A DNA stretch of 64,000 bases from Nemertoderma westbladi (taxonomy: Eukaryota; Xenacoelomorpha; Nemertodermatida; Nemertodermatidae): the NCBI GenBank assembly GCA_032718475.1, contig JAUCBJ010002429.1, positions 62,001-126,000 of the forward strand, in the 5' to 3' direction. Shown one piece after another: positions 51,842 to 62,859 of this stretch (position 1 is its first letter; each line of letters opens with the position of its first letter). Made by a program: the position numbers and the translations under genes. The notes under the pieces were generated by a model. That model made no database searches. It was not told where the DNA came from and saw only the letters and a list, made by a program, of their open reading frames with translations.

Positions 51842-52356
51842 CCTAATCTTTTGTGATTGCTTTACAATTTTACAATATGGGTTGTGGGTGTGTTAGGTAC
51901 TACTGTAGTGTGTTTTGTGAAATTTTTTTATAGCTAGTTTTTTTTTTATTTAATACTGTAAAGCTATATAAAAAGATAATTGATAACTAATCGTATAATC
52001 TGCCATGAAAGAATCATGCAATTTGTGATATTGTTGACCGAAGCCCTCACATTGTCGAAAGAAACATTGTTGTCTCCATAATCACCACATATTACGTATA
52101 ATATAATAAATAATCCTAAATATCCTAAAATACAATTATAACTTTCTGCACAAATTACTCACAGTTCTCACAACCGTGAGTCTGTGCCAATATTGAAGAC
52201 TGAGCTCACAATTCCGGGTTGTCTCAAACTATAATTACTACATTATCATTAAGCTGAATAGCACTGCTGATATACTGTATTTATCGCCTGACTTTGTGTT
52301 ACATCAAATTGTACTGTATCTCATAAATTGTACTGAACACCGGAATTGTTTGCTTG

Positions 52357-52358
<2 letters not shown>
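51842..52358. other. No gene seen
   Basis: AT-rich DNA without a recognisable gene or repeat, ending at the TTAA-type element. Confidence 0.4.
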
Positions 52359-52362
<4 letters not shown>

Positions 52363-52388
<26 letters not shown>

Positions 52389-53041
52389 TACACCATTTTC
52401 GGACAACTCTTCGATTTATCACGCTCAGCGTTTCAAAATTGTTTGGTTTTGGCTAAAATTTGTCATATAGGTGCCTAAGATGCTATTCCACATGACAGGT
52501 CAGAAAAGTATTTTTTTCGCTATTTAATATTAGTTAATACTAGTTAACAATAAAAAAAAACTTGGTTGCGCTTAAAACCCTAAGGCTTTTACAGTTTTGA
52601 ATCTAATCACATGAAAGTTTTTTATATGATAGATCAAAGATGGGGCAACATAACTATCAGGCGAAATTTTGTGAAAAAAAATTCTGCACCGCTAGGTGGC
52701 GCTGCAAATTTATGCTAATTTTTAGGTTTGTTATAAATAGTATTTAAATTTTATTAACAAAAAATTTCGAAAAGTTGTCTAATACTTTTATGCAGGGTGG
52801 CTATCTAGACACCCACTTTTTTGAAGTTGACAATTTCATAAAAAAATATTTGGAGATAATCGACCTTTCATTATACATAGTAAAAGTAATTTCAATAGGA
52901 ATCCCTAAATGGAAATTTATATAACTTGAGAACTAGAAGAGCTATTAAATAGCGGTTTTCAGATTTTGAAACATCATTCAATGGTTCAATAGACGATAAA
53001 AGAAAAATCGACATACTTTGGACCAAAATGGTGTACCCCCC
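52363..53041. mobile_element. Second TTAA-target G-run element, 679 bp
   Basis: The left end is a long G run followed by TACACCATTTTCGG. The right end is the mirror, CCAAAATGGTGTACCCCCC. It is flanked by TTTA on the left (52359-52362) and TTAA on the right (53042-53045). The reverse complement shares TCTGAAAACCGCT and AGTTCTCAAGTTAT with the element at 12307-13180, so they are relatives. No coding capacity. The G run of 26 bases has probably expanded. Confidence 0.75.
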
Positions 53042-53104
53042 TTAACTAATTATTATTGAAACAATAATGGCGATAAATAAATGACATAAATTGCACATAC
53101 ATAA

Positions 53105-53935
53105 TAAAAACGGGTATTGCCAATGAAGCTTACTCAAATTCCGATTACAATTTATGACACTAACATCAAAATGGTCGTCATCCGGAATTTCCCAAAAGTC
53201 AGGCCAAGGCCTATGACTGGGATGATGACGCCCTAGTACATAATCATAATATTCCCCGTTTCACCCCAGACTACCCAGGCGTACAGATGTTGATAGGCCA
53301 AAATGTACCCGAGGCCTGAGAAATTCTGGAGAAACGACCCAGACATACAGCACCAATGTCAGCCTACGCCTGTCGGACGAGAGTGGGATGGTTCTGTACC
53401 GGGCCTTCCCGGAAAACTCTATTAGAACGAAAAGGGCCGACAAGTACAGACGCCAACACTTGCAATTTAGTGACCCACCTTTGCAATGAGATCATAGAGA
53501 CAGAAGAGGACGTCTTGACTACCCCTGACCAAACCGACAGCGATAGTGACGCACCCCTGTCCTCAGACCAAGACTGTTTCCTTACTAGGTACAGTGAACC
53601 CGACATCATGTCCCCAATGACCGACCAAGAATTGCTTAGCATCCAGCTGGAGCTGTGTAATTTACTACACGCACCTCCCACCTGCAGCAAGAACTGAGTG
53701 AGCTCGAGGAAGCCATGCGTCTTTTAAAGTTAGAAGAGCATACCGTCACCTGGATGCAGCAGGATATACTTGAGCAAAACTCCAATGACAAGGCATTATC
53801 AGTGGAAGAGGAGCAAGCAAAGCAGATTCAGAGAACCACCACCAGGTTTTTGCCGGAACAAGGCAAATACGAAGTGGGGCTTCTCTGGCGGTCCCCCCAA
53901 ACCCAAACTCTTCTTTGTAAGCGCCTCACCAATTA
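53105..53935 (+). pseudogene. Deleted BEL/Pao derivative: protease-to-RT part of gag-pol
   Basis: With frame changes it reads KMVVIRNFP, then HNIPRFTPDYPGVQMLIGQN, CRTRVGWFCTGPSRKTLLER, then after a gap DKALSVEEEQAKQIQRTTTR. Each has a counterpart in the outer gag-pol at about 34430-35100. A TGA at about 53318 and shifts near 53205 and 53700 break it. It ends abruptly at about 53935, before the RT core, where ORF3-like sequence begins. Confidence 0.85.
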
Positions 53936-54841
53936 TTGAGTCGTATCAAACTTTATTGTCCCTACTGCCGTATTAACGACGATCACATCTTCTTCTCCTG
54001 TTTAGTCTTTGCCACCCAGTGCAAGCGTTGCCAACTCAAGGGACACAGTAGTCCAAACTGCCCCTTTGGCCCCAACATCGAGGTAGAAGATGAAACAAGC
54101 ATCACCCAATATACTCGATCGTGGGAAGGATGCGCAGATCTCAACGCGACCACCACGTCCCGATATGCCGCAGCAAAAGCTTACCTCAGTGTATACGCAG
54201 TTGTCCCCTTCACCTGCACAATGAATGTTCGGCGTGCTTGGCTACCGAGTTACGAGCTCCTCAACCGTGTAGCTTCCTGCACAAACACCCGCTTCGTCCG
54301 ACGCTTCCTTCGCGAGATACACCCTGAGCGTGCGACGTCCTATGATATAATAAAGTTTGTTAGTGACTCCACATTTTATGGTCCACAGTTCCCGGAAGGA
54401 CATCCCAAGCTGCTCCCATAGCATCGAGTTTTTAGCGAATACGCTCAATGTGAAATACCAGTTCTCCACACTGTGCCTCCGAGAATTTTCCTCAGCAAGC
54501 AACCCCTGTTTGGTGTCGTTACCCAAACCGTCCCCTCCGGACCAGTGCAAGCTGCTGTGTGGAAGCGCTTAGCTGCTCCTCCGGGATTAGAGATCCATCG
54601 ACCGGCTGTCAACTCGGGCGTAACGAGACAGGTTGAGTTCCTGTCCTTGCCCAGTACCTCCACCGGGACATACACCGACCATCCGACTTCACCGACACCA
54701 GATGCGGTAGATATACACCCGGGTCCCAATGAGACGCTTGCAAGTGACGACATGACGTTACCCGCGCCCCAAACGCCTGCGAAGACGAGGAAACGACTCT
54801 TTATGCGAAGTACACCCAAGCATCCTAAGCGAAATCTATGA
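53936..54841 (+). pseudogene. Deleted BEL/Pao derivative: ORF3 zinc-knuckle end fused with ORF4
   Basis: The frame starts LYCPYCRINDDHIFFSC and CKRCQLKGHSSPNC, matching both C-terminal knuckles of the outer ORF3 with all zinc ligands kept. It runs without interruption into LPSYELLNRVASCTNTRFVR, the start of ORF4, to a stop at 54419-54421. A second frame (54473-54841) carries the ORF4 tail: SGPVQAAVWKRL, PSTSTGTYTDH and a basic end. The exonuclease-like part is deleted. Confidence 0.88.
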
Positions 54842-55373
54842 TATAAGATTACTATCAGTTAGCCTGTCAATCTTTATAAAATCACTACTCGTTCGTCAAC
54901 CGTTAAGTACATTATAAAACTATAATATTTGTAAATAATAAACAATATGTACTTCCCATTATAAGAGTGAAACTTGATATATTAGTCAAATTTATGTATT
55001 TTTATATTTGAAGGATAATATGACTCAATACTTACCTACTTACGTCGATTAATTTACAGACCTACCATATTTGTAAATATATCAAACTTTAATATTTGTT
55101 TGAGAGGTCGTTTAATACTTATTTAGTCCTACTGAAAGTGACTCAACGAACTTTATTATTTTATATGAGGAATTTGATCTACCTTAATTAATTTCATTTA
55201 ATTATTTAGTTAGATTGTTTATCGCATTTAATCGTATGTAGTAAGTATCCAATATCGACGTTGCCTTTAACCGTTGAAAGATTGTATATACCCCTTTCCA
55301 TGCAAATTTCCGATAAAACTCCATATTGTGTTATTCATAGAATGATTGTTGAACTTGTACGAAATTTTAGGGA
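54842..55373. other. 3' flank of the BEL derivative, no gene
   Basis: AT-rich, without a clear LTR or gene. I could not find a counterpart of the 1138-bp LTR here. Confidence 0.4.
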
Positions 55374-56246
55374 ATGGTTTTGCTGCACACGCTAACTGCA
55401 TGTCGAAATCTTATATTTTTATCAGAGAATTATTCAACTTCTGTGCACATAATATTCACCTCAAATCCGTGTTGTATATCACTGTTAAGATTGTTTGTCC
55501 GTTGCCCAGCATCGGTTTCCGTAACTCTAAAGCTCCTATTGGTTGCCATATTTTACGATGTCCTTGCGCCCTATTGGCTGTTTCATTTCTTACAGTGCTA
55601 TAATAATCGATGTTTATCCTGCTATTTTAGGCATAACCTTATAACTTCTTAATCCTGTTACGAGTCATGAAACTAGCACGACCTATGAAATTTCACCTTA
55701 CTGTATCGCATCATAGCTTACTGTACATATTATTGTAACTTGCTGTGTTGCATTATTATCTTATTGCATTGCATCAATAACTTGCTGTGCGTATTAAATC
55801 TTATCGTTATAGTTATTGTGCTTATTGTGCTTTACGTTGTTAGCCTGACTGTGTATATTCTGTTTGTTTGTATATGTATTAGTACAGTATTTTTATGGGC
55901 CAACTGGGCCTGAAATAAAGCCAATAATAATAATAATAATAATAGTTATTATTATTGATGAATATATAATACCAGAGATCACACCAACTTGATTTCCATA
56001 CGGTTAGTGCTGACTGTGCCCTGTCTGTAATATATTCGGTTCATTTAGTGCGAGTGTGTGCGTCCATAGTACTGCAATATTATTCCCCAACTAGTAACTA
56101 TGATCTATTGATACTATGATGCGTGCAGTACGAGTGAACTGTGCGCTTACCACGCACTAGGTCCAACATAGTGTCCTACCTGTAATATATATAAGTCACA
56201 CGTACATTTACCCGCCAACAACACAACATAACGGAACGGTTTACAC
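55374..56246 (+). repeat. Dispersed repeat, copy 1
   Basis: It matches 60019-61104 in the same orientation with perhaps 75-80% identity plus indels. Shared words include TATCGAAATCTTATATTTTT-like and TAGTACTGCAATATTATTCC, and both end ACGGAACGGTTTACAC. A LINE 3' end is inserted at about 55850-55943. Not coding. It may be an LTR or a non-autonomous retroelement. Confidence 0.7.
55850..55943 (+). mobile_element. Short LINE 3' end with AAT tail
   Basis: GGGCCAACTGGGCCTGAAAT, then AATAAAG and a run of AAT triplets. This is absent from the other copy of the host repeat, so it is an insertion of only the 3' terminus of a LINE. Confidence 0.55.
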
Positions 56247-57035
56247 ATAAATATTACTTTATTAGCTTGAAGCAGTTTATAGTGCCGAAGCTATATACTT
56301 ACAGTGAAAGTGTATTTTTAAACGGTGTGAGGAGACCTGGACACTGACGAAATCACTTGAACAACGAATTGATGGTTGTTACACAAACCTAATAAGTTCA
56401 GACTTCCAGTCTGAAGGTCACCAGTTCGAGCCAATCTGGACAGGGCCCGATTAAGCAATGGTGAGGCCCTAGACCAAAGAAAAATTTGAGGCCCCCAAAA
56501 AGGCACTAGTGTGCCTTGCAAGCAAAGGCACAGTACCGCTGGGTGAGTACAAAACAAAGACCCAATTAAGTAACCTGCATAATCTTGTAACATGTGATAA
56601 CATTCGTTTTTTGTTTTGGTTCCCCCAATACACCTCTGTTACCTGCTCCTTTAAATGGCAATGGATTGGGACTTAAAGCTCTTTAAGACCCTTACTCGTC
56701 ATAAATATTTATAAAGCTCTTTGGGACCTGTACAAAACAAAGAGGTAAAGTCGCGTTATGTCCCATTGCCATTTATAGGAGCAGGATAGTAGGGAGCAGG
56801 TTATAGAGGCGTGTTGACGGAACAAAAATAATAAACGAAAGTTAACACATGTGAATTGTAGAGGTCCTTAGTCTTTAGTCTTTGGCTCTTTGTTTTGTAC
56901 TCACCCCAGTAGCCTACTGGTAGTGCAGCTCAAATAAATCGCATATTTTTCAACCTTCAATTTTCTTTGAGGAATAATAAATAAATATGCAATTTATATT
57001 TTTTTCTTCACAAATTCTTCTTCACAAAATCACTT
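56247..57035. other. Unassigned DNA with DNA-transposon ends
   Basis: No gene. At 56441 CAGGGCCCGATTAAGCAATG looks like a hAT-type terminus. From 56525 to 56935 lies the foldback element described separately. A box-B-like AGTTCGAGCC at about 56422 may be a SINE scrap. Confidence 0.4.
56525..56935. mobile_element. Foldback/MITE with ~145-165 bp inverted arms
   Basis: The arms 56530-56672 and 56757-56925 are reverse complements. The outer edge reads GGGTGAGTACAAAACAAAGA (with the mirrored CTTTGTTTTGTACTCACCCC), and the inner part is AAATGGCAATGG with its mirror. The centre repeats TAAAGCTCTTT. No transposase. About 75-80% arm identity suggests age. Confidence 0.75.
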
Positions 57036-57039
57036 CACA

Positions 57040-58910
57040 GAGAGAGCCGACAAAGACCTGGAGAGGGGCCACCGATCCAACAACGATCCGGAGGGGGATG
57101 CCGAGCCGACAACGACCCGGAGAGGGGCCGCCGAGCTGACGACGATCCGGAGAGGGGCCGCCGAGCCAACGACGATCCGGAGTGGGGATGCCGAGCCGAC
57201 TACGATCCGGAGTGGGGATGTTGAGCTGACAACGATCCGGAGTGAGGATGCCGAGGCGACGACGATCCGGAGTGGGGAGGCTGAGCCAACAACGACCCGG
57301 AGATGGGCACTGAGCCAACGACGATCCGGAGTGGGGATGCCAAGCCGACAACGATCTGGAGTGGGGATGCCAAGCCGACGACGATCCGGAGAGGGGCCGC
57401 CGAGCCGACGATGATAGATGCAGAGCCGACGACGATCCGGAGTGGGGATGCCAAGCCAAAAAACGATCCAGAGAGGGGCCGCCGAGCCGGCGACGACCCA
57501 GAGAGGGTCCGCCGAGCCGGCGACGACCCAGAGAGGGGCCGCCGAGCCGATGACGATCCGGAGCGGGGATGCCGAACCGACAACAACCCGGAGAGGGGCC
57601 GCAGAGCCGACGACTATCCAGAGTTGGGATGGCGAGCTGACGACGATCTGGAGTGGGGAAGCCGAGCCGACGACGATCCGGAGAGGGGCTGCTGAGCCGA
57701 CGACGATCCGGAGTGGGGAGGCCGAGCCGACAATGACCCAGAGAGGGGCCACTGAGCCAACGACGATCCAGAGGGGGATGCCAAGCCGACATCAACCCGG
57801 AGAGGGGCTGCCGAGCTGACGATGATCAGGAGAGGGGCTGCCAAGCCGACGACGATCCAGAGTGGGGATGCCGAGCTGACAACGACCCAGAGTGGGGATG
57901 CCGAGCCGACTACAACCCGGAGAGGGGCCGCCAAGCCGACGATGACCCAGAGAGGGGCTGTCGAGCCAATGACGATCCGTAGTGGGGATGCCAAGCCGAC
58001 AATGATCTGGAGTGGGGATACCGAGCCGACGACGATCCGGAGAGGGGCCGCCAGGCCGACGACGATCTGGAGTGGGGATGCCGAGCCGACGACGATCCGG
58101 AGTGGGGATGCTGAGCTTACAACGATCTGGAGTGAGGATGCCGAGCCGATGATGATCCAGAGTGGGGATGCCACGCCGGCGACGATCCAGAGTGGGGATG
58201 CCGAGCCGACGACGACCCAGAGAGGGGCCACCGAGCCGACAACGATCCGGAGTCGGGATACTGAGCCGACGACGATCCGGAGTGGGGATGCCGAGCTGAC
58301 AACGACCTGGAGAGGGGCCGTTGAGCGACGACGATCCGGAGCAGAGATGCAGAGCCGACAACGATCCGGAGTGGGGATGCAGAGCCGACAACGATCCGGA
58401 GAGGGGCCGCCGAGCCGACAACGACCCAGAGAGGGGTCGCTGAGCCGACGACAATCCGGAGTGGGGATGCCAAGCTGATGGCGATCTGGAGAGGGGCTGC
58501 CGAGCTAACGACGACCTGGAGAGGGGCCGTCGAGCCAACGACGATCCGGAGTGGGGATGCCGAGCCGACGATGATCTGGGATGGGGATGCCGAGCTGACG
58601 ACGATGCGGAGAGGGGCTGCCAAGTTGACAACGATCCAGAGAGGGGCCGCCGAGCCGACGACGACCCGGAGAGGGGCTGCAGAGCCGACGACGATCCAGA
58701 GTGGGGATGGCGAGCTGACGACGATCCGGAGTGGGGATGCCGAGCCGACAATGACCCGGAGAGGGGCCGCCGAGCCGATAACGATCCGGAGTGGGGATGC
58801 TGAGCCGACGACGATCCAGAGTGGGGATGCCAACCCAACGACGATCCGGAGTGCGGATGCCGGCCGACGACGATCCGGAGAGGGGCCACCGAGCCGACGA
58901 TGATCCGGAG
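57040..58910. repeat. 30-bp minisatellite, about 62 units
   Basis: Tandem units of 30 bases built on GAGCCGACGACGATCCGGAG followed by either TGGGGATGCC or AGGGGCCGCC. The two unit types alternate irregularly. Because 30 is a multiple of three, long open frames exist on both strands, encoding 10-residue repeats such as SPLRIVVGSA (minus) and GDAEPTTIRS (plus). These are by-products of the period. It lies immediately before the LINE frame at 58911. Confidence 0.93.
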
Positions 58911-59721
58911 TATCAACTCGATACAGACCACCACTATGCAGACCCTGGACTGGGTAGGCCTGGGTATCCATACAGCCTATGACCCAGTCCGGGGAAGCTC
59001 AGAGATTAGAAAAATCACAGACTTCTTTCATAAAGAAATATTAACACCAAGCCCGGATATTGAATTAATCAATTTATCTGGTAGTCTGCCAAATAAACAT
59101 TCAAATATCATAACAAACACTAGACTAATTAGTGAATCTTTAATCCCAAATATTAACTTAGGTGCAATTGCAACTTCCCCTAATGTTTGAAATATGCCAA
59201 CCATAGAGGATCTCGAAAGATGATGGGTCTTGGAACATTAGAGGAAAAGTTATATCGGATCTAAAACCCAAACACCATACATCCATACCACATCCACCTG
59301 TGTATGAAGTAGAAGACATATTATCTCCTGCCAAGAAGCATACATCGCATAACATATCTCCCAACAAACTTGCTAAAGATTATCTGTCTTCAGATAGAGT
59401 GACAAGCAGTGGTGATGTTATTCAATTTCCCTCTGACACTGAAATTAACTATGTTTCACTTGATGTGGGGAAATGTCTTGAATCATCAGCTATAGAAGAT
59501 AGTTTCTTTAGGTGAGTCCAAAGATCTTCCAAGTCTCACGTAGGAGCTATCGACTCAGCCCTCCCAGTTAAACTCTCTAAACCTTACAGCATAGACACTG
59601 CTGTCAAATTTATAGCAAACTGTTATTTGAACACAGATACTACCTAATCATCCCGGAATGCTCTAACAACCACTGGGTATTATATGTCGCCAATATTAAG
59701 GACAGGGAGGTGTTATATTGG
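58911..59721 (+). pseudogene. LINE-associated protein with Ulp1-like protease, N-terminal part and His motif
   Basis: After the minisatellite, frames encode a long polar region (KITDFFHKEILTPSPDIELI, then in another frame PPVYEVEDILSPAKKHTSHN). Then comes YLIIPECSNNHWVLYVANIK (59644-59703). The HW pair with flanking hydrophobics is the usual histidine motif of C48 (Ulp1/SENP) cysteine proteases, H codon at 59671. The frame stops at 59721-59723 where foreign DNA begins. The catalytic cysteine motif is found 1.4 kb downstream. Several frameshifts. Confidence 0.6.
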
Positions 59722-59723
59722 TA

Positions 59724-60018
59724 ATTTTACAACAATAATAATAATAGGCTCGCGATATCACAACAACATATAATGATCAGTAATCATGTAATCAGCTACA
59801 ACGGTACTCTGTACTGTCTGCAAACAGCAGTACAGCATGCACGGCACATGCACATATATATATATCTAGGCCATGGCCTACTACACACTGTTGTAGGGCA
59901 TGATCTAGGCCTAAGTACAACACTGTAGTACAGTCCGGGATACAGTCAGTCCTGAGTTGTAGTTTTTTATATGAGTAATATGTCGTTAGGTCCTATATGA
60001 GTTATGCTCCTAACACAG
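59724..60018. other. Insertion-derived DNA, no gene
   Basis: Begins with AAT triplets (59731-59748) and contains palindromic words such as GTACTGTCTGCAAACAGCAGTAC-like pairs. It belongs to the material that interrupts the protease gene. Confidence 0.4.
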
Positions 60019-61104
60019 GAGGTTTTTGCTGCACGGGCTAACTGCATATCGAAATCTTATATTTTTATCAGATAATCATTCAATTCCTGTGCGTATAACA
60101 TTTATGCCTATGGGGCCGTGCAAGTATGACGTCTGCACTTTTCCCCAAAATGTTGACCCCCTCCCTCCCCTAAAACAGATGTCATCAGATAGGCGTTGAC
60201 CCCCCCCCCCCCCCCTCCCCTAAATCAGATTAAAAATAATTTTTGCGTCCTAATCACTGAAACATGGTGACTGGTAACTGAAACAGAAGGTCCTGCTACG
60301 GGCCTTCGGGGGCTTCGAACAATTAAAATAGGCAAGCTATTTACTCTTCTGCTATATCTCTACTAGCACCTATAAATGAACATTGGCTTACCCCCTCCCC
60401 TCCCCTCATCAGCACGTCATCAGATTTGCCAACCCCCCCCCCCCCCCCCCCCCCTAAAGTGCTGACGTCATACTTGGACGGCCCCTAACTCGTGTTGTAT
60501 AACACCATGAACCTTGTTTATATGTTGCCTAGCAGCAGTTGTGGTAGTGCGGAACTCTCATTGGTAACTACCGGTGCAGGTATTCTTGCGTCCTATTGGC
60601 TGTTCTATTTTTGCAGTATTTACTTGTTTATATAGTCAATGTTCATCCCATTATTTCCAGGCGTAACCTAACATCATATTAGCCTGTTGCGAGTCATTGT
60701 AACTACCGGACTCGTAATATTTCACCTTGCTGTGTGCATAGTAACTTGCTGCATGCATTTTAACATCTTGTTGTATTGCATTATTATTAATTACTATTAT
60801 TGCATTGCTGTTGTTGATGAATATACGAGACCAGAGATCAAACCAACTCGATTTCTACACGGTTAGTGCTGACTGCGCCCTGTTTGTAATAGATTCGGTT
60901 CATTTTAGTGCGAGTGTGTGCGTCCATAGTACTGCAATATTATTCCCCAACTAGTAAATATCATCTACTAATATTATGCATGCAGCACGCGTGAACTGTG
61001 CGCTTACCCCGCACTGAGTCAAACATAGTGTCCTACCGATAATATATGTAAGTCACACGTACATTTACTCGCCAACAACACAATAAAACGGAACGGTTTA
61101 CACG
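60019..61104 (+). repeat. Dispersed repeat, copy 2, inserted in the protease gene
   Basis: Same family as 55374-56246. It lacks the LINE 3' end found there but carries a 374-bp MITE (60112-60485). With 59724-60018 it separates the two halves of the Ulp1-like domain. Confidence 0.7.
60112..60485. mobile_element. 374-bp MITE with GGGGCCGT terminal inverted repeats
   Basis: The left end GGGGCCGTGCAAGTATGACG and the right end (reversed) GGGGCCGTCCAAGTATGACG continue to about 28 of 30 matching bases. Flanks suggest a TA target. Copy 1 of the host repeat has no such element at the same point, which confirms insertion. The interior has three C-rich repeats around TCATCAGAT words and no gene. Confidence 0.85.
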
Positions 61105-62711
61105 TGACTATCATGTAACTATCTGTGAGAAGCTGAACTTTGCCTGGTCAGAACAACCTAACTGACTGCGGCGCTTATCTCAGTCTCTATGCAATGGCAA
61201 CTGCGCTAGATAAAAATTATTCTACAAGTTCATGATAATACAATGAAGCTGCGACATTGGCTAAGAGAGTGTATCGACAACATAAAGATAATCTTCATGG
61301 AATATGATCCATTTCCTACTAAGGAACCATGCAAATCACACTACAGCCAGGCTTCACCGAGTCAGAGTCCTAGCTTACATGTGTTAGAATTAATGTCTAC
61401 TCTTTTATTGGACTCAAGGAAAACTACAATAAAACAATTGAACTCACATTCGGTTACAAAGATGTTGGAAATTAGAGACCACCTATTCGAGGAAGTCAAA
61501 AAGTTTATGGCCCCGACACAAAGACTCACTCGCTCCGGTAACGGGGATCATCAAATGAAGTCTCAACTGATATTTATGAACTACTCCGCTCTATACAGGT
61601 TGGAGACCTTACAGAAGCTGCACGAAAACGACTCAAAAAGAGAGAACCTGCTGAAGCTACTCCTTATAAAATTTCATTAGAACAGCTACAATCGGATGTC
61701 ATATCCTCAGTCGCTGCACTCCAAGCACGTATTTGCAGTCTGGAGAATGGTCAAGACTTGTTGAAGAAAGAAAATATGAGGATAAAGGATGACTTGAACC
61801 AGGAGCGGTGCGCTCAAATTCTGGCAGAGGCAAATGCAAACAACGTGGGGAAAAATTTAAAAGAGCTTGAAGAGCTGGTCGAAAAATTTCCAATAATGTA
61901 CCCTGAGTCCTTTAGACGACGAGTTTTACATCATAGATTCGGTGGATAATACTACTCTAACTCAACCGATGACTAAAACATCAAACTCCATGGATCCCAA
62001 CAACTCAAACAAGGAATTAGTGCCTAACACTAACAATTATTCTCAACTAAGACCTCATTGGGGACACGTACTCCATGATTGTGGTAACAGTCACATGTGG
62101 AAACAACATGGAAAACACAAGGAAACAACAACACACTATCTTTTTTCTGTATTGGTGGATGAGGAAGAGGTAAATAATGAGCAGTATGCAAACAGTGGGC
62201 AGAACATTAATCCCAACCACCAAATAGGTAAAAAGTTTGAAACAAGAAAGAATGAAAGGCATGATGGTGCTTCTAATAATAGTCTATATCAAGGCCCTAC
62301 CAACCAAATAACCAGACCCACTCACCAACCCTACATCCATCTAGGAACTGGCATTATAAGAGGGCCCCTAGAAGACCTGATAACAGAGACAATTTCGAAC
62401 ATTATACTCCCCTGGAATTAAAGTCTCAGGTCAAAGAGCAAATCGCTGATATTCAAGCTAATAAGTCTGTACCTCTGGAAATGATATCTCAGGTAATCGA
62501 CCCAGCTGTAGTCTACATCTATGAAGAATTCAAACCTCATCATAGCGAAGAGGAACTACTGTCTTATCTGGCCAAACATAACATATGTGTTCATAAGATA
62601 ACTACAAGTATAAACCATTGTGGTCAGCTCATAAGACGTCTAACTGTTGACAAATTAGATAAAATGTATATTCTTACAGCTAACCTCTGGCCAGAGGGAG
62701 TGAGCTGTTAG
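61105..62711 (+). pseudogene. LINE-associated protein: Ulp1 cysteine motif, coiled coil and RNA-binding-like C-terminus
   Basis: The first part reads PGQNNLTDCGAYLSLYAMAT (61143-61202). Q, D and C (codon 61167-61169) form the Q...DCG signature of Ulp1-type proteases. A helical region follows (61243-61680), then a coiled coil (SSVAALQARICSLENGQDLL and beyond, 61684-61890), a polar linker, and a C-terminal stretch ending LTANLWPEGVSC (62481-62711), which resembles the end of LINE ORF1 proteins. Four or five frameshifts. It directly precedes the endonuclease frame, so it is most likely ORF1 of the same LINE. Confidence 0.6.
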
Positions 62712-62859
62712 GAGAGATCTTTTACAATCCCAACTCGAACTCGCAATCACAATCACTATAGATCAATACCGTATCTACCTAGGCCTAACAACAGTAATTC
62801 ATACCCATTAACGTCAATCTCGCAGCAGCGGGTTTGACAATAAGATTGATACTGAGCAG

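Noticed and set aside
57022-58982. Long open frames on both strands through the GC-rich array (up to 380 codons)
   Set aside because: They follow from the 30-bp period, a multiple of three, with few stop-forming words. All frames show the same repeat logic and there are no domains.
55374-61104. Two diverged direct repeats taken as the LTR pair of one retroelement
   Set aside because: Copy 2 interrupts the protease gene, whose other half lies between the copies. No gag or pol is between them, ends are not paired with a target duplication, and divergence is high. Two separate insertions of one family fit better.
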